From contig NC_084713.1 in assembly GCF_033807575.1 (NCBI RefSeq), forward strand, positions 12,092,703 through 12,156,702: a DNA stretch of 64,000 nt, given 5' to 3'. The DNA is from Cydia pomonella. Taxonomy: Eukaryota; Arthropoda; Insecta; Lepidoptera; Tortricidae. Every line of letters starts with the position of its first letter. Position 1 is the first letter of the stretch. The position numbers were made by a program, and so were the translations under genes. Positions 12,310-22,239 of this stretch are shown here, piece by piece. The notes below the pieces were generated by a model that worked only from the letters and a program-made list of their open reading frames with translations, did not search any database and had not been told where the DNA came from.

Positions 12310-12455
12310 TGTCGCCAGTCGCTGTTATGTCGCTATTGTGTCGCCATATTGTCGCTAGTCGCCAATGTATCGCCATTGTGTCGCTATTGTGTCGCTATAT
12401 TGTCGCCAGTCGCTGTTATGTCGCTATTTTGTCGCCAGTCGCTAATATGTCGCTA
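12310..12455 (+). promoter_or_regulatory. Phased TCGC array upstream of the LTR TATA box
   Basis: Fifteen TCGC tetranucleotides occur in 146 bp. Successive copies are spaced mostly 11 bp apart, with 7-bp steps interspersed where TCGCCAG or TCGCTAG intervenes. The array ends about 10 bp before the TATA box. One-turn phasing suggests a binding platform for a transcription factor, but which one is unknown. Confidence 0.65.
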
Positions 12456-12463
12456 CTAAAGAG

Positions 12464-12500
12464 TATAAAAGGGCCGGAAAGTATGGTAGGGGGGGATTCA
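12464..12500 (+). promoter_or_regulatory. LTR core promoter (TATA box plus initiator)
   Basis: TATAAAAG at 12,464-12,471 is followed by ATTCATTC, in which TCATTC matches the arthropod initiator TCAKTY with its A at 12,500, about 36 bp downstream. The spacing is slightly long, and a second candidate TCAGA lies at 12,512. This would make U3 about 1.0 kb and leave R-U5 at about 2.5 kb. The same sequence is at 33,033-33,069 in the 3' LTR. Confidence 0.65.
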
Positions 12501-14334
12501 TTCTTCGACTATCAGACTAGCAGTATCTCTGGCTTTGAGTAAGTCAAGTTTCTCTACTATTCTTTCTATTTGTTTGTGTTTGCTGGGAATTATCCTAGTG
12601 AATTTAAACTTGTAAGATTGTGTCTGTGTTTGGCATTGCGGGGACAATGTTGTCGTAATGCTAAGCTTAGGCTATGGTGGAGATTCTTTACTTCCTTATT
12701 TGTGTTACTGAATTGTGAGTTTTTTTGTTAGTAAAATTTAACTTTGTTATTTTACTATCTTTCTATGAGGTTAGTTTGTTATTTTATAAAGCCAGATCAC
12801 TGTTTGGACTAACAGTTTGTCCATCTAAGCAGCTTCTCCCTAACGGTGACAAATTGCAGCTGTTTAGAAGTCTTTTGCTCCAGGTTGAGAGGACTTGGCG
12901 TCTCTTCTTTATCAACATAAGAGGCGAACATACTCTCCCTAGTCTCAAAGTCCAGCTGTTAGATGAATGTGAGGGCATCACGTGCGTGCCATTGGGAGTA
13001 ATCCCTACTCACTGAAGTCTGCAGTAATTGAGGCTAGGTCCCGTATTAAATATATTTATATATTTCGGTACTCTGGTTCGTGCTTGTGCTGGTTGCAGGG
13101 AAAACTTCTGTCGTGATTGATACCAAACACAAACAAAGTCTTAGTCATGGCAGCGTTTCCCATGTGGCTAGTACGGGTGTGGGCTAGGTTGCCGATGTTT
13201 TTATATACATGCTAGGGCGGTCTATTCTCATCCACCGTGCCCACGTGGCGATGAGGAGGGGGCCAATCACACAGACACTAGGGTTTGCTATACCTCGGTT
13301 TTGTCGGCCGAATGCTTACAGCTTAGATTTAGGGATACACTTGTGTATGTTCCAAACCACTAGATCAATGGTAAGTACGATCTGTGTTCTGGACATACTA
13401 GATTAGGGACTAAGGGCAGGAATAGGGTAGAGTCACACACACTGTTATAGGGTCTCTCTTAGGTTTGGTCTATAAAGTTGATTGGTTGTTGTATATTTCT
13501 CTCTTAAAGGTTCTAATGACGTGAAGCTATGGTTTTATATCTTGTACTAATGCTAATATTGAGTGAAATATTGGTAATGGAGTCCAATTACCTAAATCTT
13601 ACAGACTGTTACTTATCCTGAGTGGAAAATTGAAGGTTACCTGTAAAATCTTTTATCTATTTATTTACATTTCTGGGTTTTTTGGGTGTAGAGACGAAGT
13701 ACTGAGTATTGCAATCAGGTTCTAAGGTATTTATAAATTCAATTCTTAAATATCAAGTTGGGTTTAGGAACACAGGCTATTCTGGAATTAAGGAATGGTT
13801 TGTTTTAGAGACCCTTTGGCAGGCGAGCGCAGTCCATTGGAATCTTTGAGTGGAATAATGCTCACCTTGATATTTCGATCTCATAAAGTACAATAATGAG
13901 CTAAACTTGTACTTCGTTAATACATTTGAAAGGCCTGGGAATTCAGCCTTCCTTTAGCTATGGGGATTGGGTAATGGCTTAGTAGCCTTAGGTTTTGGAT
14001 ATGAAAAAAGATAAGTAAATGGTGTCTGACGAATACTTATCGCTTCTCTTCGTCAGCCCCTAGGATTGCATAGGTTTCGAAGCGTTGGTCATAGCCCGTC
14101 TGGCTAATAAGATAGGAGTAGGTGGCCCGATTGATATTGCTAATCGGAGTAAGAGTCTTCAGACCTGCATCTAGCATTAGAGGCAGCACGTGAGAATAAT
14201 TCACACCTCGCTTAGAAGATAATAGGTAATAATATTTCATTTTAAAAGAATTGTGTGTAAATGGGCTTAACCCAGGAGTGCTGCTTCAATGTTACCCCGA
14301 AGACTTAATAGGAGTAGCAGGATTTTACCAAAAA

Positions 14335-14463
14335 TATTTTTATATTTATATTATCTTACATGCTGCAATACTATTTTTATATTATCTTACATGCTGCAAT
14401 ACTATTTTTATATTATCTTACATGCTGCAATACTATTTTTATATTATCTTACATGCTGCATTA
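14335..14463 (+). repeat. 31-bp tandem repeat, four copies, in the 5' LTR
   Basis: CATGCTGC recurs at 14,359, 14,390, 14,421 and 14,452, an exact 31-bp period with units made of TATTTTTATATTATCTTA plus CATGCTGCAATAC. The same four copies are in the 3' LTR at about 34,903-35,031. Confidence 0.9.
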
Positions 14464-15002
14464 CTTTTCTAACGATTTAATATAAGCATATTTTAAATTA
14501 CTTCAAAAATCACATTGACGTTTCTGTATTTGTAATTTAAGGCTACTCCCGTCGTCTACGACCTTGTGCGTGTGGGCGGAGCCTATATCCTTTACCACGA
14601 CACTGCTCATACCTTGTCGATGGTTATATATTTTCATTCTACTTATAAGGTGTCATATTTAATATAGAAAAAGGTTGCTGAAGGTTGAATCTTAACATAA
14701 TATCCTATCGATTATTTCCTATCATCATAATAAATTATTTAGTATAGTAAATTTCCGAGTCTTAACATCTAGGTAATACTTAATCTGGTAGAATCAGAGT
14801 CCAAGATTTAGTTGTTACTCATTAAAGAATCTAGGGAACCGCGGTTCACTTCGAGGGGTCCTAACCTTTAACTAGACGATCACTTGGCCAAATAATTGTT
14901 AAGGTAAAATTATTGTTGGGGTAAAATTATGAGGGTAGAATTTAAGGGTGGTATCAATTTTAAAGGTGAGGTACATTTTGGTAGGTAGGGGAGGGTACAT
15001 TT

Positions 15003-15310
15003 TGGTGCCGTGACCGAGGGATCTAAAGTGTACCACGTTTGGGGCACATTTTGGATACCAAGGGTTCTAAAATAAAGAATAGTAAAAGTAGCCATTCAGG
15101 CTACATTTTGGTGAGCCGTGACGCAGGATTTATTTTACCTGGTTTACTATGGTTTTTTCAAGATATATCTATGTAAAAGTAGCCAGGCTACATTTTGGTA
15201 GGCCGTGTCCAGTATGCAGCGTAACCTCGATGGTTATATTTTAGTGGAATCGACACCAAGGATAGAAAGTAAAAGTAGCCATTCAGGCTACATTTTGTTG
15301 CCGTGAGAGC
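15003..15310 (+). promoter_or_regulatory. Primer-binding-site-like sequence, repeated four times with hairpins
   Basis: The first site TGGTGCCGTGACCG (15,003) sits where reverse transcription would be primed and resembles insect LTR elements whose PBS reads TGG..CCGTGAC (tRNA-Arg-like usage, tentative). Variants follow: TTTTGGTGAGCCGTGACG at about 15,106, TTTTGGTAGGCCGTGTCC at about 15,193 and TTTTGTTGCCGTGAGAG at about 15,293. Each of the last three is preceded by a small hairpin: GTAGCC-ATTCA-GGCTAC at 15,088-15,104 and 15,275-15,291, and GTAGCC-A-GGCTAC at 15,179-15,191. Confidence 0.65.
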
Positions 15311-17161
15311 GGAGTGGGTACACTGAATTTTGGACTCTGTTTTTATTGTGTTTTAAATAAAAGCCATAAAATCTAACGTTTATTTTTCAAACTGATTATG
15401 TACAAAAAAAAATCCTTAGAGTTATTGTCTACTTAGTAAATAAATCCTTATAGTTATTTTCTTCATAATAAGTATATCAGTCTTCTTTACTCGTTTTCTT
15501 ATCGCCGTTGTTAGGGAATTCATATCATATTTAAGACGTGTCATCACAAAATAATAAATTATAATTTCATCTTCTTGCGCCTTGATACCTGAAAAATAAT
15601 AATAGCAAAATTAAAACCTATGTAGTATAACTTTAGTACATACAACGACTATCTTAAGCGAAAATAATCATACTTGTTCCTTTCGCGTCATAGATTTGTT
15701 AAGTAATTATATTTATAGCAGGGACCAATAACAATAATGCAATAAATAAATAAATATTTTCAAGTCAGTCTTTCACATATCGACCGTGTCTCAAATTAGG
15801 CAAAGTTTGTGCTATAGGTACTATGCGGCGTAGTGTATATTTTCTATGGATAAGTACATACTTAAAACTTAGATAAATAGATAATATCCATGATTTAGGA
15901 ACGCATATTCGTGGTAGACCCGCATCGCATATGCGCAGTAGACGTGCAATTGGATGCTTTTGTTAGGCAGCTTTCATAGGAAGGGTCGCTACCTAGTAAG
16001 CTAGGAGGCTAGTGCCAATAGTCTAGACATAAGATTACATTACCTAAGTCTACCTAGGATGCGGTTAGGTATAGCCTAGATAAGACACAGGTCTGTTAGA
16101 AGTTGTGCTTTACTCGAAAAATTATGGGGGCGTGAAATAGTTCATTTCACGTAATTTTCTTAAAATATTAAGGAACAGGGGGCGTATTCCGCATCTTTCT
16201 TACTTTTCTATATAAGCCGGCAACGCAGTTACAACTCCTCTGGTTTTGCGATCGCTCGACTCACCATTGGGCGATTTCTTTGACTTTTGCTTTCTATATC
16301 ATATAAATAGCTACGCGCGTGTGATAATATAGGAGTTCGAGTTGTTATTAGGAAGTTTATAAACTCAAAATATCATCCCATAAGCTACAGATCGGATAAT
16401 AAAGTTCATGCTTTATCTGGCGGTTAAGCACAGCCTTGTCACTCATAGAATAGTAGCAACAAACAGTTAATTCTGTTAGGTACATTTAATCTGTATAAAC
16501 GTGGGTCTAAGTAACAACCACACATACGTTAGGACTATGTTTGGTTTGATTATTGTATGTGAACGTCATACATTGGTTACTGTAGGATAATCATGTATGT
16601 ATGTATGCACTAGGATCTGCTTGAGTTCATCTGACAAACAGAGATATTTAACACACATGTTAGGACATTTAGTCTAGGAAAGCAAACAGTCATAGTACGT
16701 CATATAATAATTATTAGAAGATTAGTAGTACATATACATATGTATGAGAATTTAGCTACATAGGCCTTCTTCAGAACCCTCACTATATTTATTAAGAATA
16801 GCAGTGAAATATGTGCATAGTTACTATCTACAGTCATTGCTATTATTTACTAGGGCTTTGTTTTTCATAAAAATCGACCGAGATATGTAATGCGTTGTTG
16901 CTCTGACTAACAGCGCACATACAAAAACATACTTATTTGTAGTATAAAAGTATATTAAACATAGGTTGACTTAGGATTACAGTACTGATCTGTTGACGGT
17001 ACTTTTCCATCATATTCTGACTACGGTCGAATAATAGTACATGATTGGTTAAGCTAGCATACTAAGTACCTAACATAAAAGAAGATCTCGAGTGTCATTT
17101 TCCCTATAAGTAGTATTCAATGTAGACCACTGCTGATGTAGGTGCAGGTTTCTAGAAATAC
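15311..17161. other. Internal region of the giant element, no gene
   Basis: AT-rich, with stops in all frames and no protein remnant. A stretch at about 16,214-16,280 (GCCGGCAACGCA...CTCCTCTGG) resembles a common lepidopteran repeat that is also in the hairpin element at 37,448. Confidence 0.5.
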
Positions 17162-19666
17162 AGCCGTGGAACAGGAACTTTGAAGTGGCAGTAGACAGCA
17201 GCCATTGTTACAGCAAAAGTTGTGAAATAAGATTATTGAACAGGAGTCTGGAGTGGTGTGGTCCTTCGTAATCTGAAATAAATAGGCAAGCATTAGAAAA
17301 AAACTGTTAAAATTAAAGAGGAATAGGTAGCGTTATATTTTCCTTTTTGAGGGCCAATTTTAGTTAGGTTAGGCTATATAATCAACAAATTTCTTAAGGC
17401 ATCCATTCGCGGGGGCGCGTTATTATTTTCAATACATAAAAGGATATATAAACCCATTTTATAGAAATATTAGGGTTCATAATGTAAAAATAGGTGGTAC
17501 TTAAATTTTGCAAATAAAATAATTCTAAAAAGTTTGAAAATTTTTGCCTTGCAGGACATACTTCCTTAATCTAGGTCACAAATAAGCTAAGCTAAGTCAA
17601 ATTAGTCAATAGAATTAGAATAGGTTATGTGAGGCTAAGCACAAACTTCATTTCTCCGCTCTTTCATCGAGAACTCACCGATTAGGTTTTAAAAATTGTG
17701 TCAGGTATAAGTTCCATAAATAGCATTACATTTTGTACAATTTATTACAATAAGAAAAAAAATACCTTTCAGAAATAGAAGCATTCCATAGTGTGTATTT
17801 TGAGGCTAGACGTAATGACTCTGCGGGGCACTGTCAGTTCTCCGGAACACTGAAATTGAAAATGTTTAGCTTAAGTAGGGTATATTTAAGAAAACTTATT
17901 TTTAAGGCTCTTTAAAGGGTTTTATTTTCTACTATAAGATACTTCACATACATCACAGTTCAGAAAAAGGAAGACTAAACAGTTCAGATTTCTTTATGAC
18001 AAATGAAGAAAATTAAGTTGCTTATTTTACTAAGTAGGGTTAAGTCTAAAGATAACTTTTCAAGGTGGCATTGGTTACTACACTTACTTGAAAATTGTGG
18101 TAAGACATGGAGAAACAGGAATCATGAAAATAACCATAGATATTTCGTTCGTTTGGCTTAAGTTTAACTGACTGCTGGGTGAACTAACGGCCAGGTATCA
18201 GGAAACCATTCTGTTGCTGAAAATTTAAACATATGTATATTGTACATTTTATTGCATTAAGTAGAATATTTGAGACCGATAAAAATAAATGAGTAGATAG
18301 CAAACATCAAAATGACCAACTCAATGTACTGCACGTGGTCAATGTTCAAAATAACACTGTAATAGGATTTATACAAAAGTTAGTCTGAAATTATATAAAC
18401 TTGAGGATAGCTATTTATAAGTATTATTAGAAGTGTTTATTTTAAACTAGAAAGGTTTTAAAATTTAAAAAAAAAAAAAATTTTAGTAGGTACTAAAAAT
18501 TTTTAAAGCGAGAAAGTTTTTCCAAAATTTCTGTTTCTAAATAGGATTAAGAATAAAACATTTGCTTTTTAGTGACATAGTTGTTGTACTTACTTAGAGA
18601 TTATCGGGAGACTCGGAAAAGTCCATGGAAACAGCAAACGGAAATTTGCTCCGCTCGGCTTAAACATCACCAAACACTAGGTATGGGTATATATAGGCAG
18701 CCATCAGACTTGTCTGTTTGCTGAAAAATTAAACATATATTGTAAGGTTAATTGCAAGAAGAGGGATATTTATGACAGGTTCGAGTTTAGGTTCACTTTT
18801 TCAGTTACCAGACAACTGCCGGGATCCTTTTAGAAAGATAACTACAAATTCACTAACAAATTTTTAGTAACGCAAGAAATCCTATTCATATTTTAGCTGA
18901 AGTCATCACATAATTTTAAATTTTCATAACATCTTGCACTTCCAAATAAAATAAAATAAAACTCATATTTAAAAAAAAAAACAAAAAGACACCCATATCA
19001 TCTTATAGAACAATAACATTTTTCGAATTCCAAATACAGTAAGGTAAGGCCTAAGGGAATTTGTTTAGTAGTAGTCTAGTAGTAGTATTAAAAATGTCAT
19101 ACTTACTCTTTAAGGTTGTGTAAAGATTCATCAAATCCAGCAAGCGGGGTTCTCCAGCATAATTTCAATACATTTTCATTGTTAACAGTTCATGTAAGTC
19201 AGGCAACAGGGACTATTCCAATAGAGTTGTCAGTTTACTGAAAGACACATATAGTTTGTAAGTCTTATTGCAATAGAAAACGCGTAGTAAAGGATCAAAA
19301 TAACATTAGATAGGCAGCATAAAACAAAATTAGGAATGTCATCCCGTCAGTACTTTAATTGTTTTCAGTTTTATTCGAAAAGAAATGTGTTTGTATTGGT
19401 GAACAAGACAGTAAAAATAAGGCAATACAATACTCTAGGCCACTATAAGTAGAATAATACCAAATTGGGAAAAACTTAATGCTAGTCTGAAACAGACAGT
19501 ACTCGTATTGTCTCGTATTTATTGGAAAAGCAGTTTTATTGATAGATAGGTCAATTTGTGGGTGGTAATTATTTTTTATCAGGCTTTAAGTATGTGAGTA
19601 TGTTTGACGACAGGGCTTCAATAGCAGTGATTTTTCTAAATGACAGAATAAAAATAGAAACTTACC
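17162..19666 (-). ncRNA. Candidate spliced antisense non-coding transcript: repeated exon-like cassettes
   Basis: Read on the minus strand, five segments are bounded by a CAG-type acceptor and a GT donor: 19,107-19,237 (131 nt), 18,594-18,720 (127 nt), 18,088-18,216 (129 nt), 17,766-17,849 (84 nt) and 17,162-17,272 (111 nt). A perfect AAG|GTAAGT donor at 19,666 would end an upstream exon. The first three share donors of the form GTAAGT and related acceptor tracts (for example TTTAATTTTTCAG). They recur at intervals of 504 and 517 bp, and their similarity extends into the intron side (TTGCAAT...TTACAATATA). All frames in the exon bodies hit stops, so a coding role is unlikely. The orientation is opposite to the LTR promoter. 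Confidence 0.35.
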
Positions 19667-20337
19667 TTGCTAGGAGTGACAGATTTCATATTTGAGCCCA
19701 TTTCGCGAACAGGAACTAGGCACATTAATTAAACATCCTTGTTTCTATACAGTTCAAACTTTAGGTCATAGGACTCATAGGTCATCGTAGGGCACTAGAT
19801 TCATTGAAGATTTATAAAATTTGACGAAAGTGAAGAACATGATCGTGTTTTAATCCGAAATTCTATTTCGTTTGTCTTGTACAGTTCTTGCGATTGGCAA
19901 TGGGTAGGATATTTAGAGAATCGTAAAAAGCACACTCGAGGACGATCTTTTCCAGTACAATTAAAATTTCTGTCGTGATAATGCTTTGTCAACTTTCTCG
20001 ATACAGCTTATTTATTTACAATATGGCGGTTAGATGGTTGTCATTTATTTGCTTATTAAGGTTTTATTCACTGTGACACTGATAGTTGAGGTAACTTTGG
20101 TATTTATGACCTTAATTAATAATTTCGAGATTTAATAACAAGTTTTAGGCATTGAAAATGAATGCTGTTAATATAAAATACTAATAAAAAAACTTAAATG
20201 AACGGAAGTAAGAAAAGTGTCAGAGCTTAGGGCTGCCATGATTAAAATATCATTGTACGTCTAGAATCGTTTATGGTATGACGTGATTGAATCAATTACT
20301 TTAATTTACTTATTGGATAAATGCATCCTTACTATCA
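19667..20337. other. Internal region of the giant element up to the Helitron
   Basis: A 63-codon minus-strand frame at 19,801-19,992 begins with ATG but matches nothing I know; it could lie in the first exon of the antisense unit. Otherwise non-coding. Confidence 0.35.
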
Positions 20338-20540
20338 TCTTAATATATATATATAAAATGCTAATGTGCGTAAGTAAAGACACGGTTTTCTCTATCACCA
20401 CTATTTCCAATCAACTTCCTGTTGGGGTGGTAAATACCCCTTGGTCTCCCGGTGGGAGTAAGGGAGTTTGGTCGCGGTGGGTGGAAGTGGGTGGTTGTGG
20501 GTGGCTAAAATGTGAAAAAATATATATCTGTCCTTTTCTA

Positions 20541-21380
20541 ACTCATGGGAACTTTTGGAAAGTTCTAAAAATTTCTGGAATTTCTGGAATAATCTAGAAA
20601 ACTCCAGAATGTGTACAACTGTAACAATCGATCTAGAATGTTCCAGAAAGTTCTAGAAATTTCTGGAATGATCTAGAAAGTTCCAAAATTGTGTGCGACT
20701 GCTAAAATCGACCTAGAATGTTCCAGAAAGTTCTAAAAATTTCTAGAATGATCTAGAAAGTTCCCAAATTGTGTGTGACTGTAACAATCGATCTAGAATG
20801 TTCCAGAAAGTTCTAAAAATTTCTAGAATGATCTAAAAAGTTCCAAAATTGTGTGTGACTGCTAAAATCGATCTAGAATGTTCCAGAAAGTTCTAAAAAT
20901 TTCTAGAATGATCTAGAAAGTTCCCAAATTGTGTGTGACTGCTAAAATCGATCTAGAATGTTCCAAAAAGTTCTAAAAATTTCTAGAATGATCTAAAAAG
21001 TTCCAAAATTATGTGTGACTGCTAAAATCGATCTAGAATGTTCCAGAAAGTTCTAAAAATTTCTAGAATGATCTAAAAAGTTCCAAAATTGTGTGTGACT
21101 GCTAAAATCGATCTAGAATGTTCCAGAAAGTTCTAAAAATTTCTGGAATGATCTAAAAAGTTCCAAAATTGTGTGTGACTGCTAGAATCGATCTAGAATG
21201 TTCCAGAAAGTTCTAAAAAATTCTGGAATGATCTAGAAAGTTCTAGAAATGTTTGGAAAGATCTAGAAAGATTCAAAATTGTTTGCAAGTGTAAAAATCG
21301 ATATGGAATGCTCTAGATAGTTCTAGAAATGACTAGAATAATCTAGAAGCTTCTAGAAAGTTCCGAAATGTGTGCAACTA
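20541..21380. repeat. 80-bp minisatellite composed of heat-shock-element pentamers
   Basis: The anchor GTGTGTGACT (and variants) recurs at 20,611, 20,691, 20,771, 20,851, 20,931, 21,011, 21,091 and 21,171, an exact 80-bp period, then at 21,281 and 21,370 in looser copies. Each unit contains head-to-head and tail-to-tail GAA and TTC triplets in 5-bp register. In the unit at 20,635-20,684 there are ten consecutive pentamers (nGAAn/nTTCn alternating) with one mismatch (GATC). Heat shock factor trimers bind arrays of three or more such pentamers. Confidence 0.9.
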
Positions 21381-21426
21381 TTGAAATTAATCCTGACGAT
21401 CCAGATCGTAATTAAGTACCTCGGAA

Positions 21427-21870
21427 TGTTCTAGAGTTTTCTCATACTAGAAATTTCGATTTCCAACGGTATATAAACCGAAAATCAGTGACTTTTTGTC
21501 AGTTGAACCGTGTTTACAGTCGCGAAAAGATCAATTGAAGCCAAGAGTGAACAGTGATTACATAAATTGAAGTGATTTGAACAAATGAAAAAGTAAAAAC
21601 TATTTGACTATTCTAGAGTGTTCTGATACTAGAAATTTCGATTTCCAACGGTATATAAACCGAAAATCAGTGACTTTTTGTCAGTTGAACCGTGTTTACA
21701 GTCGCGAAAAGATCAATTGAAGCCAAGAGTGAACAGTGATTACATAAATTGAAGTGATTTGAACAAATGAAAAAGTAAAAACTATTTGACTATTCTAGAG
21801 TGTTCTGATACTAGAAATTTCGATTTTCAACGGTATATAAACCGAAAGTGAGTAACTTTTCGTTAGTTTT
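21427..21870 (+). promoter_or_regulatory. Tandemly duplicated core promoter, 182-bp units
   Basis: TATATAAA occurs at 21,470, 21,652 and 21,834, exactly 182 bp apart. In the first two units an initiator TCAGT has its A at 21,501 and 21,683, exactly 31 bp after the first T of the TATA box, the textbook spacing. The third has TTAGT with its A at 21,865. Each TATA box is preceded by a GAAATTTC block (an HSE half-pair). The first two units also carry an A-rich leader (AGTGAACAGTGATTACATAA) of the style seen in insect Hsp70 5' UTRs. The third diverges after its TATA box and leads into the frame at 21,931. Confidence 0.75.
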
Positions 21871-21930
21871 ATCATTGTAACAACCAAGATATTCGTTTTG
21901 ATTAATTTTATTACTTTTTTTATATTTACA

Positions 21931-22239
21931 ATGCCAAGGCGAAAAAAAGTATTTACAAAACCCAAAGTGGTTTCAAAAAGAAGAAAAATAGCACGTCAAA
22001 ATGAAACAGAAGAACAAAAAGAAAAACGTGTTTTAAACATTCGTAAAGGAGTAAAAAGAATTAGAGAAAATTTAACCGAAGAGGAAAGAGCACGTATTAA
22101 TGAAGAAACCAGATGTCGAGTAAGATCACTCAGAAATCGTCAATCTGCTGATCAACGTGAACTGGAAAATACCAAAAAAAAGAAAGAATGGCTACTTTAC
22201 GCCAACGACGAGCTGCTTCATGTAAAGTTGGAAGTTTAG
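21931..22239 (+). CDS. Helitron N-terminal basic region (frame 1)
   Basis: The first ATG, in context ACAATG, is at 21,931; an upstream in-frame TTG at 21,898 is less likely. The product of about 102 residues begins MPRRKKVFTKPK and is rich in Lys, Arg and Glu, with degenerate repeats such as RQNETEEQKEKR and RENLTEEERARINEETR. Such repeats form the amino-terminal part of many insect Helitron polyproteins. The Helitron Rep frame is offset by -1 and starts while this one is still open. The sequence at the junction is ACC AAA AAA AAG in this frame, a -1 slippery heptamer (A AAA AAG at about 22,176-22,182). After slippage the reading would run directly into ERMATLRQRR of the next frame. Either a one-base indel broke a single gene or the frames are joined by programmed frameshifting. 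Confidence 0.7.
   Translation: MPRRKKVFTKPKVVSKRRKIARQNETEEQKEKRVLNIRKGVKRIRENLTEEERARINEETRCRVRSLRNRQSADQRELENTKKKKEWLLYANDELLHVKLEV

Larger units (their letters stand above)
11498..14999 (+). repeat. 5' LTR of the giant element
   Basis: This 3.5-kb terminal repeat has TG...CA ends. It contains in order an AT-rich U3, a TCGC motif array (12,310-12,455), a TATA box (12,464-12,471) with a TCATTC initiator at 12,498, a GT splice-donor-like site in TTTGA|GTAAGT at 12,539, a 31-bp repeat times four (14,335-14,463) and an AATAAA at 14,729. Differences from the 3' copy seen by eye: 11,637 G/T, 12,597 A/G, 12,620 G/A, 12,711 A/T and one T in the run at 12,720. Short frames inside it are not conserved in length between the copies and look non-coding. 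Confidence 0.9.

Noticed and set aside
12309..15000. Small frames in the LTRs (for example 12,725-13,015 and the longer version at 33,227-33,583)
   Set aside because: A stop and a frameshift separate the versions in the two nearly identical LTRs, no domain is recognisable, and the start sites lie in non-coding leader sequence.
19801..19992. 63-codon minus-strand frame
   Set aside because: No domain; kept only as part of the possible antisense transcript.
20541..21380. CRISPR array
   Set aside because: Periodic 80-bp repeats without unique spacers, inside a eukaryotic transposon; it is a minisatellite.
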